64,000 bases of DNA from Falciphora oryzae (GCA_000733355.1 JNVV01000031.1:128993-192992); one strand, 5' to 3'; shown: positions 34,098 through 47,289, counted from the stretch's first letter. The notes: generated from the letters alone by a model not told the origin. Numbers and translations are program-made.

Positions 34098-37000
34098 TCA
34101 AGCAAATCGGACCTCGTCGAACAGAGCCGCTCTGGCCTGGGCAAGGCTAGCCAGCTCAAACAGGAACGACTGAAGTACAAGTACGTTTGTGAGGAGGTGA
34201 GACACCGACACCGTCTTGGGCTCCTGAGGCTCCTTGTCAGGCACATCCTTGGCCGCTTCATCATGTTGCTCGTCCTCTCCGTCACCATTCTCCTCTGCCG
34301 CCAGCTCCATCTCAAGCGACATCGGCTTTTGCGAGTCCTGCGTCTTCTCACCCGTAGCATCATCCCCCTGCGCCCCGTTGGGATCGGCAGCCCCTGGTTC
34401 CTTGGCGCCCGCGATCAGTTTTTTCCCGCTCAGGTCCAGCGGGATGGGCTGCACGGTCCGCGCCACGACCGGGAGGCTGACGCGCCTGGCCAGGATCTGT
34501 TGGTCGATCGCCTTGAACGCCTCGACCTGGCTAGCTACGGCTGGGTCCCTGCCTCTGTCGCCGCCCGAGGGCACAGGGGACCCGGCAGGCCCTCTGGACG
34601 GTGTGCTTGTGGCAGGGTTGTCGTAATTGGGAGGAGGCATGATCGATGTCGACGTCGGCGTCGCGAGCCCGTAGCCTCCCGTCATTGCCGTCGCCGTGGC
34701 GTTGTACTGACCACCAGCGAATTCCCCCTGCGCTGGCGCCGGCGTCGAAGTCGAGGACCTACCGCCGCCGGGACGGAGTCTATCGCCGGCCGAATCCTTC
34801 CTCCCGCGCGGACTGCCGGTGCGGCTGGGCGTCCCGAGCTCTGAGAGGATACGCTGCGCGAACCCCTCGAGAGCCGCTGGTATCCCGCCAGGCGAAGAGC
34901 TCCTGGAGTCGCCGACACTTGAGCGGTGGCGCCACTCGCCGGTGCCCATGGTCGGAGTTGTGATTGCGGCCCCGGCCCCAGCCCTACCACCACTGCTGCT
35001 GCGGGCGCCCGGTTGCGGCGCAACAGAGGCGCCCGAGGCGTCTGCGGTTTGGAAGGCCTCTCGTCGCTGTTGAAGCAAGTCGTCGAATCGCGGGACGGAC
35101 TCGCGGTAGGCCTCAACCTGATCCAAGAGCGTCTGAAGGAGCGCCAGGAGTCGGGTCAGCCCCGTGGGGGACCATCGGGGTCGCCGTCTGCATTTCCTCA
35201 TTTCGCGCGCCCGGTGCAGCTCGGCAAACTCGGGCGAGTCCGGATCGAGAGCGGCCGGGCTCAGCGGCTGCTGGCTGTCGTCGTAGTCGTAGTCATCGTC
35301 ATCGTCGTCTCCGAACGTGTACTTGTCTGGGTGTCGTAGCATCCAGCCCTCAATGCTCACGAAACCGCAGACGGCTAGGTCAAAGAGAGTCTCCGTCACC
35401 GACAGGTTCGTTTCTATGGGGTTGATGAAGAAGGTCTCGAGAAGGTCGAGCACCGCGTTCAGCAGGGGGTCGTCAGGCCGGACTGTGTGTCGGTGCACAT
35501 CGCGCGGCGCGCCCGGCAAGCTGTCAGTCGGGACGGCGGGCAGGTCGTGATTATTCGTCGACGTGCGCGGCGCAACGAGCTTGAGGGAGCACGGATGAGA
35601 CTCGAGACGGGTGGTGGCGTCGCGCAGGGCGTCCTCGTACAGCGCATCGAAGTCGTCCTGGCCACCGATGGCGCCAGCCAGAGACATAAAGAAGTCCAGC
35701 TCCTGGCCATGCGCGCCAACTGTGCGGCGGCGCGTCGCGCTGTGGACACCCTCCGTTTTTAGCAAAGTCGCAGTGGCATAACGGTGGTGCCGCCTCAAAA
35801 TTGCCGAGACGAGCTGGAGCGTGACGTGGATGGTCTGGTGGCTGTGGGAGCGCAAGCAGGAGAGGATGAGATCGACAAGGTTGTAGAGAAGCGGGTCGGC
35901 GGCAGTCTCCGACTGAGCGGCCATCATGCTCAAGAGGTCCATTGACTTGCGCTTGCGCGCCGCGCTGACCGTGTTGCGAGGACCTTCTGCAGAGGATGTC
36001 TCCAAGGCAGCAGCTTCGGGAAGGGCCAGAAGGTACGAGAGAATGAGGCTGATCATGTCCGGGTGGTCGAGGGACTCCAGAATACGACGGAGATATGTCA
36101 GGACGGCGACAGAGGAGCCACCATCCATGTCAGAAGACTCGAGGAGCGAGGGGTATCTGGTAAAGGGGGTGTTAGGACAAAATTGTTCCGGCACCAGAGG
36201 TGACATCCTATAGATACTATGCAACCAGCTCCGCGGCATCCGCGTCACTTACAATAGCTGTTTGAGGAATATTATGCGGAAATGTTCAAGGAGCGTGGAC
36301 TTGACCTCGACCGACTTGCAGTGGTTGAGGACGTCCTGCCAAAAGAGAAGATGGGAAAGGAAGGTGTCCAGGTGCGCCTGAAACTCGGGGGAACATGAGC
36401 TGACAATCTCGTATGTGGACTTGGGATGCTGGTAGTCGGAGAGGGCTAGGATGGGAGGCAGCTGGTCGGCGGGGTAGTCGATGACGAGCTTCCGGCTCAG
36501 CTGGCTGTAGAGCGCACCCAGGCCCGTGGCCATGAGGGTTGACAGGTCGCTTTCGACGATCCATCGCTCCAGGTCGACGGAGCTCGAGGCGGCCTCAACG
36601 ACGTACAGCAGACCTGTGCGAGCAAAGTCGCCGACCTTGCCCTCGTGGTGGATGTAGTCTACCAGGAGGTAGAAAAGAGGGAAGTCTTGTTTCTGGGTCC
36701 TACCCGCGAACTTGTCGTGGCTCTCCTGCTGCTGCTTCTCCGGACCGGCCTCAGATGAGATGATTTGCTGCTGCTGCTGTTGTTGTTGCGGGGGCGGGGG
36801 CGGAGGCGGTGACGATTTGAACCAGGCTGAAAGGACACCGGCCGGGTCGAGGCGAATTTTGGTGGTAATGTTGAATGCCAGTTCGACAATCCTTATCTCA
36901 GTATCGGAGCCGAGCTGGATGCTGTTCGCGCCGGTGATGCGGAGGAGGAGGGTGGTCAGGCTATTGGCGAAGGCCTCGCTCTCGACGAAAGCCTCCTCCT

Positions 37001-37558
37001 CGCTCTCGATAAGGGTGGCGAAGAACTGGACAGCCTCGCGGACAATCCACTCGTTGTACGAGGTGGTGGCTATCTTGGCAACGGGCACATAGATCTGCTT
37101 GGAGGCGGCGAAGGCGATGCAGGGGTGCGGCAGCGGACGGCGCGACTCGTCGGCCAGGATCGCCGTTAGCTCCACGAGGCGCTCCTCGATAGCCTCGGCG
37201 GCGCCTTCATCGCGGGCGAGGTTGGAGGTGCTCCTCCATATTTGCTAACGTCACCGCCACCACCACCACTCTTTTGTCAGCACCACCGCGGAGGGAGCAG
37301 GTTGGCAAGGAGTCGACCGTCCGGTCTCGTGCGTACCAGCATCTGGCCATATTTCTTCTCGAACCGCTGGAGGCGGCGGAAGGGGTCTTTGGCATGGTCT
37401 CGGCGGGAGCTGTCCGAGGACAGAGGGGTGTGGGCTAGCAATNNNNNNNNNNNNNNNNNNNNNNNNNNNNNNNNNNNNGAAGGCGTTAGCAAGCTAGGCA
37501 CCGGGGAGCACAGAGCGCTGGAGCCAGGGCTGGCGGTAGCAGGACTCACGAAATCCAT
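34098..37558 (-). CDS. FHIP-like subunit of the FTS-Hook-FHIP dynein adaptor (RAI16 family)
   Basis: Likely homolog of fungal FhipA, which with Hook and FTS links dynein to early endosomes. Exons: 37550-37558 (M-D-F), one ending at 37337 whose upper border is lost in the N gap 37443-37478, 36253-37244, and 34098-36156. Introns at 37245-37336 (GTACGC...TTAG) and 36157-36252 (GTAAGT...CCAG) join in phase and give QMLQIWRSTSNLARDE and FLKQLLYPSLLES. The RAI16 domain covers the first 550 residues, including RRPLPHPCIAFAASK and DFPLFYLLVDYIHHEGKVGDFAR. The second half has Ser/Pro/Gly-rich linkers, and a conserved C-terminal helix reads VSHLLTNVLVLQSFLFELASLAQARA. The total is roughly 1,060 residues. 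The assembly gap hides a few N-terminal codons. Confidence 0.85.
37443..37478. other. Assembly gap of 36 N
   Basis: Unresolved bases within the first intron / second exon of the FHIP-like gene. They mask the beginning of the second coding exon. Confidence 0.99.
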
Positions 37559-40500
37559 TGTGTGCTGTCTGGAGGCATCTCGGTCGATGCTGCTTGTCTA
37601 CTCGGGTCTCCGGCTGGCAGCTCGATTGAGGCGGACGAGGCTCGCGGCCCTCGAGCTCGGAGGGGAGCTGGGGTCGAGGCCGGCACTGGGTGGGCAGCCA
37701 GTCAGGGCCGATGGGCGCATGAATCTGCGTGTTCCAGATGCCGTTTGGCAATGGAGGTTCAGATTTGCTGCTGGCTTGTGCCATTAGCTCGCAGGCCGTG
37801 ACGCTGGCCCGCGCTCAACCTCAAGCCTAAGCTGCCCAGCCTGGCGGGTCCTGGGAGGGACTGGAGCTTGGCCCCACCATTGGCTGCGAGCTCAATCGGG
37901 GTCCAGGTCTGGGCCTGAATTCCATTGTGAAGCTCGAGTTCTGGTGCGGGCTGGTCTGGTGGCAGCAATCGATCCACATCCATCCCTGTGGCTGGCCCTC
38001 TCGCCCGAGACCGCCGCGAACAGCGAACAGCCATTGAACCGACCGGGCAGCAAAATGCGATGGAAACACAGCCAATACCGGCTACAATCAGCACATCGCC
38101 CGGCCGGTGGCCGAAGGGCCTGGAGCCCACGGCGTCTTGGCCATCCGGAAAGCTCGAGGCGGACCTGATGACGCAGCCAGCAAAAGAGAGTCTCCATGAT
38201 TGATTGATTGCGCTGATGCAGGCGCACGGCCTCAATGCATCTCTACCACGCATTACATTACCTCGCTCATATTGAATGGCATCCTGTGATGGAGCCTTAC
38301 ACTGGGGGGATGGGACGGGGGCAGACAGCTGGATGCTGGACGCTGGGTGGAGGGCAGGCAGATGGAGGACAGATGGGACAAACACGACAGGCATTTTCGT
38401 CTCGCTCCACCGAGGACCGTGAACCGTGACGGCATTCCAGCGATGCGTCCGAAGAAGGCTGGGCGTCGACGAAAAGAAATCGCACAAAAGGGCCGGCTCC
38501 TGATCCACCCTGGCCAGCCTTTGACTCACCGCGCTGAGGAAAAAAAAAAATCGAGCGAGAGACATGGGTTTTCTGTTTGACCGACAGGTTGACTCTTTTA
38601 TCAGACGGGCTGGGCTGGCCACGGCACTAGCTGGCAGGAACCCACTTGCCGGCTGCTGCTCCCTGCTTGCTTCTTCTCTGCTGGCCTTCCACCCTTCTTT
38701 GTCTGCCAGCGAGGCGCCCCGGCATCTCCAACGTGTCAATTCGGCAGCGGCGCACCGCCTACCTCCTGACTGTACATCAGGCTGGGAGTCACACATGCGC
38801 GACCAATGGGTGCGACGTTGGACGGCCAGGGCGCCTTTAGTTGCTGCTGCAGGGCCTTGATGCATGGCGACGACGCACGGCTCATGCACCAGCCCCGTCT
38901 GAACTGTTCTCGTTGGTGCTGCGCGGCCCTCAACGGCGGGCCCCCAGTCCCCGCAACCCCTCGGGCGGCTACGGCAACACGACAGCTCATGCCACGGCTC
39001 GAGGGGACGCAGTCCTTCCTCCACTAGCGACACACGGGAGCAAGCGCCGTGCTGGTGGGGTGGCGGCCCTGACGACGCTGTGTGGCCTGCGCGTGGCCTG
39101 CGTGTGGTGCTGGCTGTCTTGGGCCCTTGATCTGCGCGCCCATTCATTTCTTCCACCCACCCATCGCTGGCGCCCATCCCATCTCTTGCCATCAAATCAC
39201 CACCCACCACCGGCTTTGTTTCATGGAAGCCTTGAGCAAGAGGATCTCGGGACACGGAGAAGAGGAAGGCCAAAGAAGGAGAAAGCAGAGGAAAAGAAAG
39301 AAAGAACAGGATGAAGAATAAGGGGAGAGAAGGGAAAAAAAATTCATGATGTCAAAAAGCAAGATGGAAAGAAAGAAGAAGAAAAAAAAAAAAAGTTTCT
39401 GCGTCCAAGCTCTGAAAGGCCGTGAAACAATCACCAGCTGGCCTTTGATCTATATCATTGGCGCGCTATAGTTCTAGAAGCCGTCCATCCTTTCACCCAC
39501 TCTCTTCCTTCCTCTCTCAGTTACAGGATGGCCAAGGAAAAAAAAGAAGAAAAAATCAAGGTAAGAAAAAAGGGGGATTCGGATGGCCTGCGTCAGTCAC
39601 CACCGCCCCCGCCTGGGCTTCAAGACCCGACTGGCGGTCTTGATATCCCTCGCTCCCTATTGGACAGTAGCAGCCCGTCCCCTACCCGCTAACTTCTGGG
39701 CCGCAAAGCAGAACAAATGAGCGCATCATCTTGTCTCCTACGTGGACAAGAATGGCCCTGCAGCGCGCTCGCATGGCAGCCCAGTCGAACTGGCACCCCT
39801 GGCTGACACGCTGGGTCGACGGCTGCGAACTCTGGTTCGCCCGGCGCACTCGGTCGCACAGTAGAACGTCTCTCTTTTGGTGGCCTTGTTTCCGTCTTCG
39901 CTCTCGCCTCTGTTCCTGCACTCTGCACTCACTTTGTCGCTGTTTGGCTGCGCGGCCTCGTGCGGTCCTAATTGGGGCTATGCGCTGGCCGCCGTGGCCA
40001 ATGGCGGCTCAGAAGTGCCACCTGGACAAGGGTGGCTCCCAGCAGCTCCAGACTTGGACCCCCGCCGGTCCCCATGCTGGTCTGCTCATCCTCCCCCCAT
40101 GTCGTCTGCACGATAACCTTAGCAGAGGCACGGCGCCCGTGTTAGTGACGGTGCGGGTGTGGATGGATCGTTGAGTAACGAGGAGGGCAGCAAGCCCCGT
40201 ATGGAGCCGAACTGCACGCGCGACCGAATCACGCCCCTGCTCTCGACTCCAGATGGTGTCTTGCTTTTCCCTTTTATCCCATCCTGTGCGCGCCTCGGCC
40301 GCCTTCGACCTTTCCTCTTTTTCTCCTATTTCAGCCCCCTTCCCCCTCGATCCACAGACCTCCGGCCTCTCCCGAGCCCTCTCTCCACCCTGGCGACCAA
40401 CGTCGACACTGCCTGCGCATATACATACACACAGACGGCCGCATCTCCTGTCGCCTCCCCCATCCTTGGCTTCATCCACGTGCCCCTAGACTCGCACTGC

Positions 40501-40612
40501 CTAATGCTCAACACTCTATCATTATTACGCAGGAAGTTCTCCGACTGGGGCGGACTATCGTGACGTAACAACAAGACACAAGAACAAAACCAACTACCAT
40601 ATACTATTCGCA
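37559..40612. promoter_or_regulatory. 3.05-kb divergent intergenic region
   Basis: Lies between the FHIP-like (minus) and lipase (plus) starts. A 504-codon minus-strand frame (37759-39273) crosses it, but its composition is low in hydrophobic structure and it lacks recognisable domains; I do not call it. The last 300 bp before the lipase are pyrimidine-rich. Confidence 0.4.
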
Positions 40613-42831
40613 ATGGCTCCCTCGGCCCTCCTGAGCTTCTTTGGCTTCGGCATGTTGCCGAGCAGGAAGCGCGACAAGGGCGGTACCAAGTCTCAGCCTT
40701 CCTCGCCGCAACACGCGCTCACTCCCAGCAAAAAACTGCCAAAGCCTCCCGGCCCTTCAGCCTCAGCTCCCGCCTCTCGCGCAGGACCCCCTGCATCACC
40801 ACCGCAGCCCCCATGGCAGCCGCAGTATAACGGGGCAAACTACCAGTTCCGGCCGGCGGGCTACCTGCCGGCACCCAACGGATGGATGCCACCGCCAGCA
40901 TCCTACCCTTACGACGGCCAAGTCGCGCCGCCAATAATCATGCATCAACATTACTACATCTCGCCGGCAGCACCCCCACCGATGCCGCCACCGAAAGGCC
41001 CCGTCAACAATGGCGGCGGCGGCGGGCCGTCCGTTGTCGATTCCATGGCCGACATGGCAAACGATATGCTTCCGCCATCATTGCAGGTCGCGCCGCCTCC
41101 GCGGTACGACGACTGCTTGCCGGCATGGCATGACTACGGGACGCAGCTGCTCAACCAGAGCGCTGCAATCTGCGACCAGCTCCAGTCCAGGCTCAACGAT
41201 GTGCTAACCTCCATCGACCTGGAGCGGTACAAGGGCAATGAGAGGGAGTTGTTCACCTTGCCTTCGGTGCAGACGCCTGGGATCGGGCCCTCGACCCCGG
41301 GCCAGCCTGTGGGGCTTCTTCCCGCCACGAGCGCCTCTGCCCCGTCATCGCCTAAGCCTTCTTCGGCTCCTACCCGATCCTCGTCGAAGAGATCGACCAA
41401 GAAGAGTCACCATCGGAAGGAGCACTCGAAATGCCAGAGCACCGCTTTGACAGCGAACGTGGCCTCGAGCGATTATTTCGCCAAGGTCGATCTTTACTCT
41501 AACTCCAGGTTGCCGATGAACCTCCCACCCCTTAAACTGTATGTCGCAGGCCTCTCCCTCGCTTCGGGAGTCAAAAGGATCACGGCGAAACGAGCCCTGT
41601 GAAGAGGCACGAATTGCCAACTAACCGCATTATCTGCTGTAGTTACATCCCAACATGGCCCATCCTATGCCTAGCAGCGCAGTACTCGGAGCGAGTGTAT
41701 GATAACCCTCGCGGCGCCGAGCGCGACACGCATGTAGACTCGGACTGGCGGACGGGCGCCAAGGCCATGACCATTAAGTCGGTGCCCATGGACCACATGA
41801 ATACCATCGTCTTCGCAATCCGCGGTACCGCCACTTTCATGGACTGGACCGTCAACCTCAACACAGCCCCGGCCTCGCCAAAGGGCTTCCTCGACGACCC
41901 GGGCAATTTCTGCCACGCGGGCTTCCTCAGTGTCGCCCGCAGCATGGTCGTCCCCGTCGCCGCTCGGCTGCGCCGCCTGCTCGAGGAGGACCCCGGCCGG
42001 AGTAGCTATAGCCTCCTCCTCACGGGGCATTCCGCGGGCGGTGCCGTCGCGGCCCTTCTGTACAGTCACATGATGGGTAGCGGTCGTAACGGGTCGTCCT
42101 CGGAGCTGTCGCAGCTGGCCGGGTGCTTTCGGCGCATCCACTGCGTCACTTTTGGCGCGCCCCCAGTGTCGCTGCTGCCGCTGACGGCGCCTGAGCCCGC
42201 GATCGACGACGGTAGCAGCACCACCACGGGTGGCGGCAACGGGAGGAAGAGCCTGTTCCTTAGCTTCATCAACGAGGGGGACCCGGTCGCACGGGCGGAC
42301 AAGGCTTACGTGAAGAGCCTTCTCGAGCTGTTTGCAGCGCCCGCGCCTTCGTCGTCCTCGTCGCTGTTGAGGGAGGGGGGTAGCGGCAGCGGCAGCAGCG
42401 GTAGCAGCAGCAGCAGCAAGTCGCATAGCAGGCCGGGCAAGAAATCGTCGTCGTCGTCCTTCTCTGGCAGCACCTCGTCGCACTCCAAAAAGTCTTCGTC
42501 TTCGTCCTCGGGGGGCAGTAGCAGCAGCGGCAGCGGCAGCGGCGGTAGCAGCCGGTCGTCCCGCTCCTCTGGCCCCGTGTGGCACGTGCCCCCCACGACG
42601 CTCAGCAACGCCGGGCGGGTCGTAGTGCTGCGGTCGGGCGACCCAAAGTCGCGCCTCAAGGGCCGCAAGACGGTCGAGGAGCGCCTCAACGAGGGCGTCG
42701 TCGCCCAGGTCGCGTCCGACGACCAGCTGCGCGGCGTCATCTGGGGCGACCCCGTCGCGCACCTCATGCGCCTGTACGCCGGCCGGATCGAGGTCCTGGC
42801 CGTCGGCGCCGTCACTGCCAAGGGCTACTGA
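40613..42831 (+). CDS. Class 3 lipase-domain protein with long disordered N-terminus
   Basis: Alpha/beta-hydrolase of the fungal class 3 lipase family (PF01764) and probably intracellular, as there is no signal peptide. Exon 1 is 40613-41538, a 104-nt intron (GTATGT...TGTAG) spans 41539-41642, and exon 2 is 41643-42831, giving 704 residues. Residues 1-170 are Pro/Gly/Ser-rich. The hydrolase core starts near 310 with YIPTWPILCLAAQYSERVYD. It includes IVFAIRGTATFMDW (oxyanion), the nucleophile elbow TGHSAGGAVAAL (Ser near 439), a probable acid in FINEGDPVARAD, and a probable catalytic His in DPVAHLMRLY close to the end. A roughly 75-residue Ser/Gly homopolymeric insertion separates the last two motifs, which is unusual in length. 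Confidence 0.86.
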
Positions 42832-43596
42832 ACCGGCTGATTCATCGCGCGCGCGGGAGTGCATCTTTTATATTCCTCTGTCCATTTCTTATTCGTTTCT
42901 CCTTCATGCTGCTGGATCTGCCTTGCCCTGTGGCAAGGACTCTCAGCATTCGTTTTTTTTTTTTTTTTTTTTTTAACGTTTGGGATTTCTTCCCTTTGTC
43001 CTCTTCCATCCAGGGGGCGTCTCGGGGCTGTTGACGGAGTTTCTGTCACGCGGTTCATTTATGTTTACTGTTACGTTTACGTTTACGTTTGATGACTCTC
43101 CTTTCACTCTTATGATACCTTGGCTTCTTGCCATTTTCTTTTTCACGATTGTCACGAAATCGCCTTCACGGCCGCCTCCTTTGTCTATACAGCTCCCTAA
43201 CGATTTTTAATATGCCACCTAACAGAAGCTTACCTACGTGGATCTCGAGTAATTAATATTTACCGCCGATGCTGACACCCGTGAACGCTCGTGCCAATCT
43301 TGCTACGTGCTGGGTGATGCTGCTCCCTGAACGATGCCTCTCTCCCGACAGGCTCGTCCTACCTGTATCATCTCCTAGGGACGGTCATTTGCATGATCAA
43401 CGGCAGCCGCATGCGATCTAATCACACCGCAGGCACCAAAAATGCTCGGGTATGGCGGCGAAGCGTATACGGATGATTACAACAGTCTCCTAACTCTATG
43501 CTGCCAATCCTGAACTTTGCCTCTTCTCCAACGGCGAAATGACGTCCCACAGGGTTCTCTGAACACGTACCTGCACGAAGCATCCTTGCCTCGCGA
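42832..43596. other. Convergent intergenic region
   Basis: Contains a 22-base T tract (42953-42974) and three short TTTACG units at 43,073-43,090. No gene seen. Confidence 0.5.
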
Positions 43597-44858
43597 TCAT
43601 GCCTTGATGGCCCTCTCTCCCAAGGGCAAAGCCTTGAGCCCTGTCGATGTTGAATACAATCGTCAGCATCAGGGACACGATGCAGCAGTAGAGAAGTAGG
43701 ACTCACATCCGTTGACGTCCTCGGGAGCCTGCTGCCTGATCTTGCAGGCATTGTATTCGTTTGGCTGGGCAGCAGTGAGGCCGGCCCTCGGGCACTGCGA
43801 CGTCCAAGAGTTGGTTGGTCAGCGCCTCTCTAAAACTGCACGTTCCACCCAGCAAAGCGGACACGAGAGCACGTACCGGGCTGTTCAGGTTGCACCTGTT
43901 GTCCATGGCCAGCTGCAGGGACTGGTCCTTCCAGCCAAAGACGTAGTCGCCGTGGGCCGCGGAGCCGCCGAGGTTCATGCTGTAGACGAAGGGCTTGCCG
44001 TCGGCGGGCCAGTCGTTGCGGTTCGAGAAGGTCGTCACGTTCCACATGAGCTCGTACATGATGACGGGCAGCTTGACCGGGTGCGAGGCCGGGCAGTTGC
44101 CGCCGCCCCCGGCGCCCATGCCCTGGCCGTAGGCGACGTGCGCCTTGTGGTCCGGCGAGTCGAGGTTCTTGCCGTCCCAGCACCAGGGGAAGATGATGGT
44201 CTGGCGGATCATCTTGCAGCGCGGGTCCTGCGGGATCCCGACCGTGTCCTGGCCGGTGCAAGGGGCGCCCCCCACGAACGTGTTCTCGTTGGGGGACGTC
44301 CAGCACCGGTGGCAGATGTTCTGCTTGCTGACCCGGTTGTCCTGCGTCTGGCCCGCGTCGCCGGCGAGCATCCGGAAGCCCTGTGTGGTCGGGGCAGACG
44401 GTGTCAGTGCTTTTCTTTGCTAGGTGTTACGCTGTGTCGTAATCTCTCACCTTCCTAAACGCCGTGACCTTGCCCGAAGGGATGTAGTAGACGTCGAGGC
44501 CGCCGTCGTTGACGAGGCGGCCCTGGGGCCCGCCGTTGCCGACCTGGGGCACGCGCTGGTAGCTGCCGTTCTTGTGCTGGAAGAACATGACGGCGGTCCA
44601 GTAGTTGGACAGGTCCTCGCGGAAGCTGCACGACGTGCACTTGGACTTGGCCGGCAGGTCGTGGTTGTCGACGTCCATGCTGATGTTGAACGAGTCGCCG
44701 CCCACGATCTGGTGCAGGTGAGGCGTGTAGCGCATGCCCGGGTTGACCAGGGGGTCGACGCGGTCGACCACCAGCTGCGAGCACGCGAACCTCAGCATCT
44801 GCTGCCCGGCGGCCTGCTGCGCCAGCAGCGCCGCGGCGGCGAGCGTCCACTGCATCAT
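43597..44858 (-). CDS. DUF1996-domain secreted protein
   Basis: Predicted secreted or wall-associated protein of the fungal DUF1996 family; the biochemical role is unknown. Four exons are proposed: 44451-44858, 43877-44380, 43707-43794 and 43597-43640, giving 347 residues, with phases 0, 0 and 1 all consistent. The signal peptide follows MMQW (TLAAAALLAQQAAG). Family features are ACSQLVVDRVDPLVNPG, HLHQIVGGDSFN, CTSCSFREDLSNYW, IFPWCWDGKNLDSPDHKAH, GNCPASHPVKLPVIMYEL and GDYVFGWKDQSLQLAMDNRC. The two short 3' exons read CPRAGLTAAQPNEYNACKIR and then NGWLKALPLGERAIKA. Many cysteines and few basic residues fit an extracellular domain. Confidence 0.9.
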
Positions 44859-47289
44859 TGTGTCTGTGCTGTGCGCCTAGTTCGAGGGATCGAAGGGGGT
44901 TTCGGTGTCAAGAACAGCGATGCCTGGCCTGGGAATTGACGCTCGGTGGTCAAAGTCTTCCCGCTGACCAGGAAAGAAGGGAAAAGAAAAACGGAAGGAA
45001 ACAAGCGGCCAAACGCCCTCGAAGCCACCCGCCTCTCGTTCCGGGCCCTTTTAATCATTATCACAGCCGCGAGCTGCCATGGACCGAGGGCGGCCGGCGT
45101 CTGCGGGCTGGCCGAGCAGGACGCGTCGGGAACTGCCGACCTCACGAAGCGAATTCAACAAGTCCCGTTTTGTATCCCATGCATTATGGCACTATGGGTC
45201 TTTCATATGGCTAAAATTCAGGGTGGGCGGCCAGGGTTCTCCGGCCTGGTCATTGGCCCGGCCTAAAGCACCGGGTGGCGACAATTGCCGTGATCCGGCC
45301 ACGCCGTTTGACCCTCCGCATTCTTTTTGTGGCCGCGCCCGTTCAGAGACCCTCGGCGCTCCGTGGCTTTATATAAGTATCACCTTCCATCTCTGGTGAT
45401 TTTTGATGCCTCTCTCCCGTCGTCTCATATGGGATTCCTGTCTCTGCCGAACAGAACTAGGCCGTATATCAGTGCCCCCTTGAGTACGACTTGGAACGGG
45501 CCGATTTGGGTCATTTGAGCTGATCTTGCACATATGCCCCATCACATTAAAGAGAATGTCCATATTCTTCATGCAAAAGGTCGTGAAATCATCAAAAGCA
45601 GGCCTGGGAGCATTAAAACAGGACTTTTGCTATATTGGAACGATCAAGAAAGCATTCCATCCCTGATATGGTGACATCCTGGAGCTGGAGAATCTCGTTC
45701 GGCCGAGCTGGCATCCCGGTCTCGGTACCTCTGGCATGTCACCAAAGACCTTCCGCCCCCACGGGGTCAAGCATATCGCAGCTAAGGTTGCACCGTCGGC
45801 TGTATGAAGCCGGGATGAAGTGACGCCAACCAGGCTGGGATGCTGGAGCAGCACGCTTCCTGTATTGTAGGGTCACTATGGTTGGTGGCCTTTTCATCTT
45901 TTTATTATGACCCTAACTCCTTCCCGTCGTTCCGGCATGCTGGATTGCGACCTAATTATGTCCTTTTTGAGGTGCTACTGCCGACAACCGAAGTGTCTAG
46001 AAACCGAGAAAGAATCCTGTCACACGCCTCCGATATAACACCGAGAAACCGAGCAAAGTGATCCGAATAAGAGCGTCCATACCTGGTTATCCGGGGACCA
46101 TAGCTTTTCTGATATGTCATCGATATCGGGACCGTCGTCGTCTTGGCTTCTTGACTGAGGTTGCGGTAGCAAAGCCAAGTAGATTGGTACCTATGTATCT
46201 GCCGAACAAGGGAGGTCTCGATGCTTGCAGGCAAGACAGAACCTAAGGTTCCCCTGGGCAGAACGGTGTTCATCCATAAACCCTTCTGTTAGTGCTTCAT
46301 GATTCTTGCAGCCGTTTCTAGTAGATGTCAAGGCGAGCATTAATCTTTGTTCTGGCCATTCTAGGAAATCCGGACAAGAACTTATCCTCCCGTGTTCTTG
46401 TGCCTCGTAAATTTTCATGTATCGGCTCCAGAGCCTCTCCGTTTCCATTTTCTGGGGTCCGACGGCTGGAATCATTGGTTTGCGGTTGGTTAGGGATGAC
46501 AGAGAGCACGCGCCAATCGTTAAGCACATGGCCGTCGGCATGAAGAGGCTGCAAAGATACGGACCGAATTTGACCGTTGCGAGAAACGAAAAGTCGGGCC
46601 AAGTATCACAGTCGCCATCATCCTGCACATACCGGGAACATTTGGCATCAGGGTCGTCCTACTGGCCAATCAGCTGATGGTGTGGCTGATATCATCTAAA
46701 AGCCAACCACTCAGGTGCGCTGATGCCCTTCCGACAGCGCACAGCCCAAGTCTTGGCTCCGAAGGCTTGCGCTGAATGAACCCCCTTTTGAATTCGAGAA
46801 AATCTTCAATTTTCCCAAGGAATCATGTTCAACCAACCGCTTGCCTTTCTGGCTAACAGTCCTACAGCCATTTCAGCTCCGATTGGGAAACATAGAGCAA
46901 CATGAACCAGCCTCACCAGCCGCTTCATATCCGAGGGGTCATGAGACGGCATTTCCCGTGCAAGACACAGCATCACAGGCTGCATTGGTTGAGGCAGCCA
47001 ACGACCCGACCCCTACAGGTAGGATTTGGGCCAGCTTTGGAGTCATGGCTGGGAAAGCGAGGAGCATGAGCAACCAGCGCTTGGTGGCATCGTCGGACCC
47101 TGAAGTGGGCAACGACCTCGTGTGGGATGAACGGGTATAAAACCCTTCATCATCGCCTTCCTCGGCCACATGAGTAGGAAGATATCATCCAGCTCAGCGC
47201 TCACACATTCCATTGTCAACGCGACTGCTCAACTCGGACCGCTCAACCGTGCATCGACCCTCGCTAAGTCACCAAACCACATCGTCAAC
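44859..47289. other. 2.4-kb intergenic region
   Basis: Begins with the promoter of the DUF1996 gene. A TATATAA word at about 45,369 has no obvious gene. Several overlapping short frames occur around 45,956-46,677, the longest being minus 46191-46628 with 145 codons. None has recognisable domains. The last 150 bp contain the promoter of the next gene. Confidence 0.4.
47136..47141 (+). promoter_or_regulatory. TATA box of the small Cys-rich secreted protein
   Basis: TATAAA lies 154 bp upstream of the ATG at 47290. Confidence 0.45.

Noticed and set aside
37759..39273. A 504-codon open frame on the minus strand
   Set aside because: It lies in GC-rich divergent intergenic DNA, has no recognisable domain, no coherent hydrophobic core and no conserved motif, and fits chance openness in GC-rich sequence.
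43073..43090. Telomere-like TTTACG repeats
   Set aside because: Only three units in an ordinary 3' region, and the motif differs from the fungal TTAGGG telomere repeat.
46191..46628. A 145-codon minus frame and neighbouring short frames
   Set aside because: No known domain, no splice structure, no signal peptide; several overlapping frames look equally good, so none is called.
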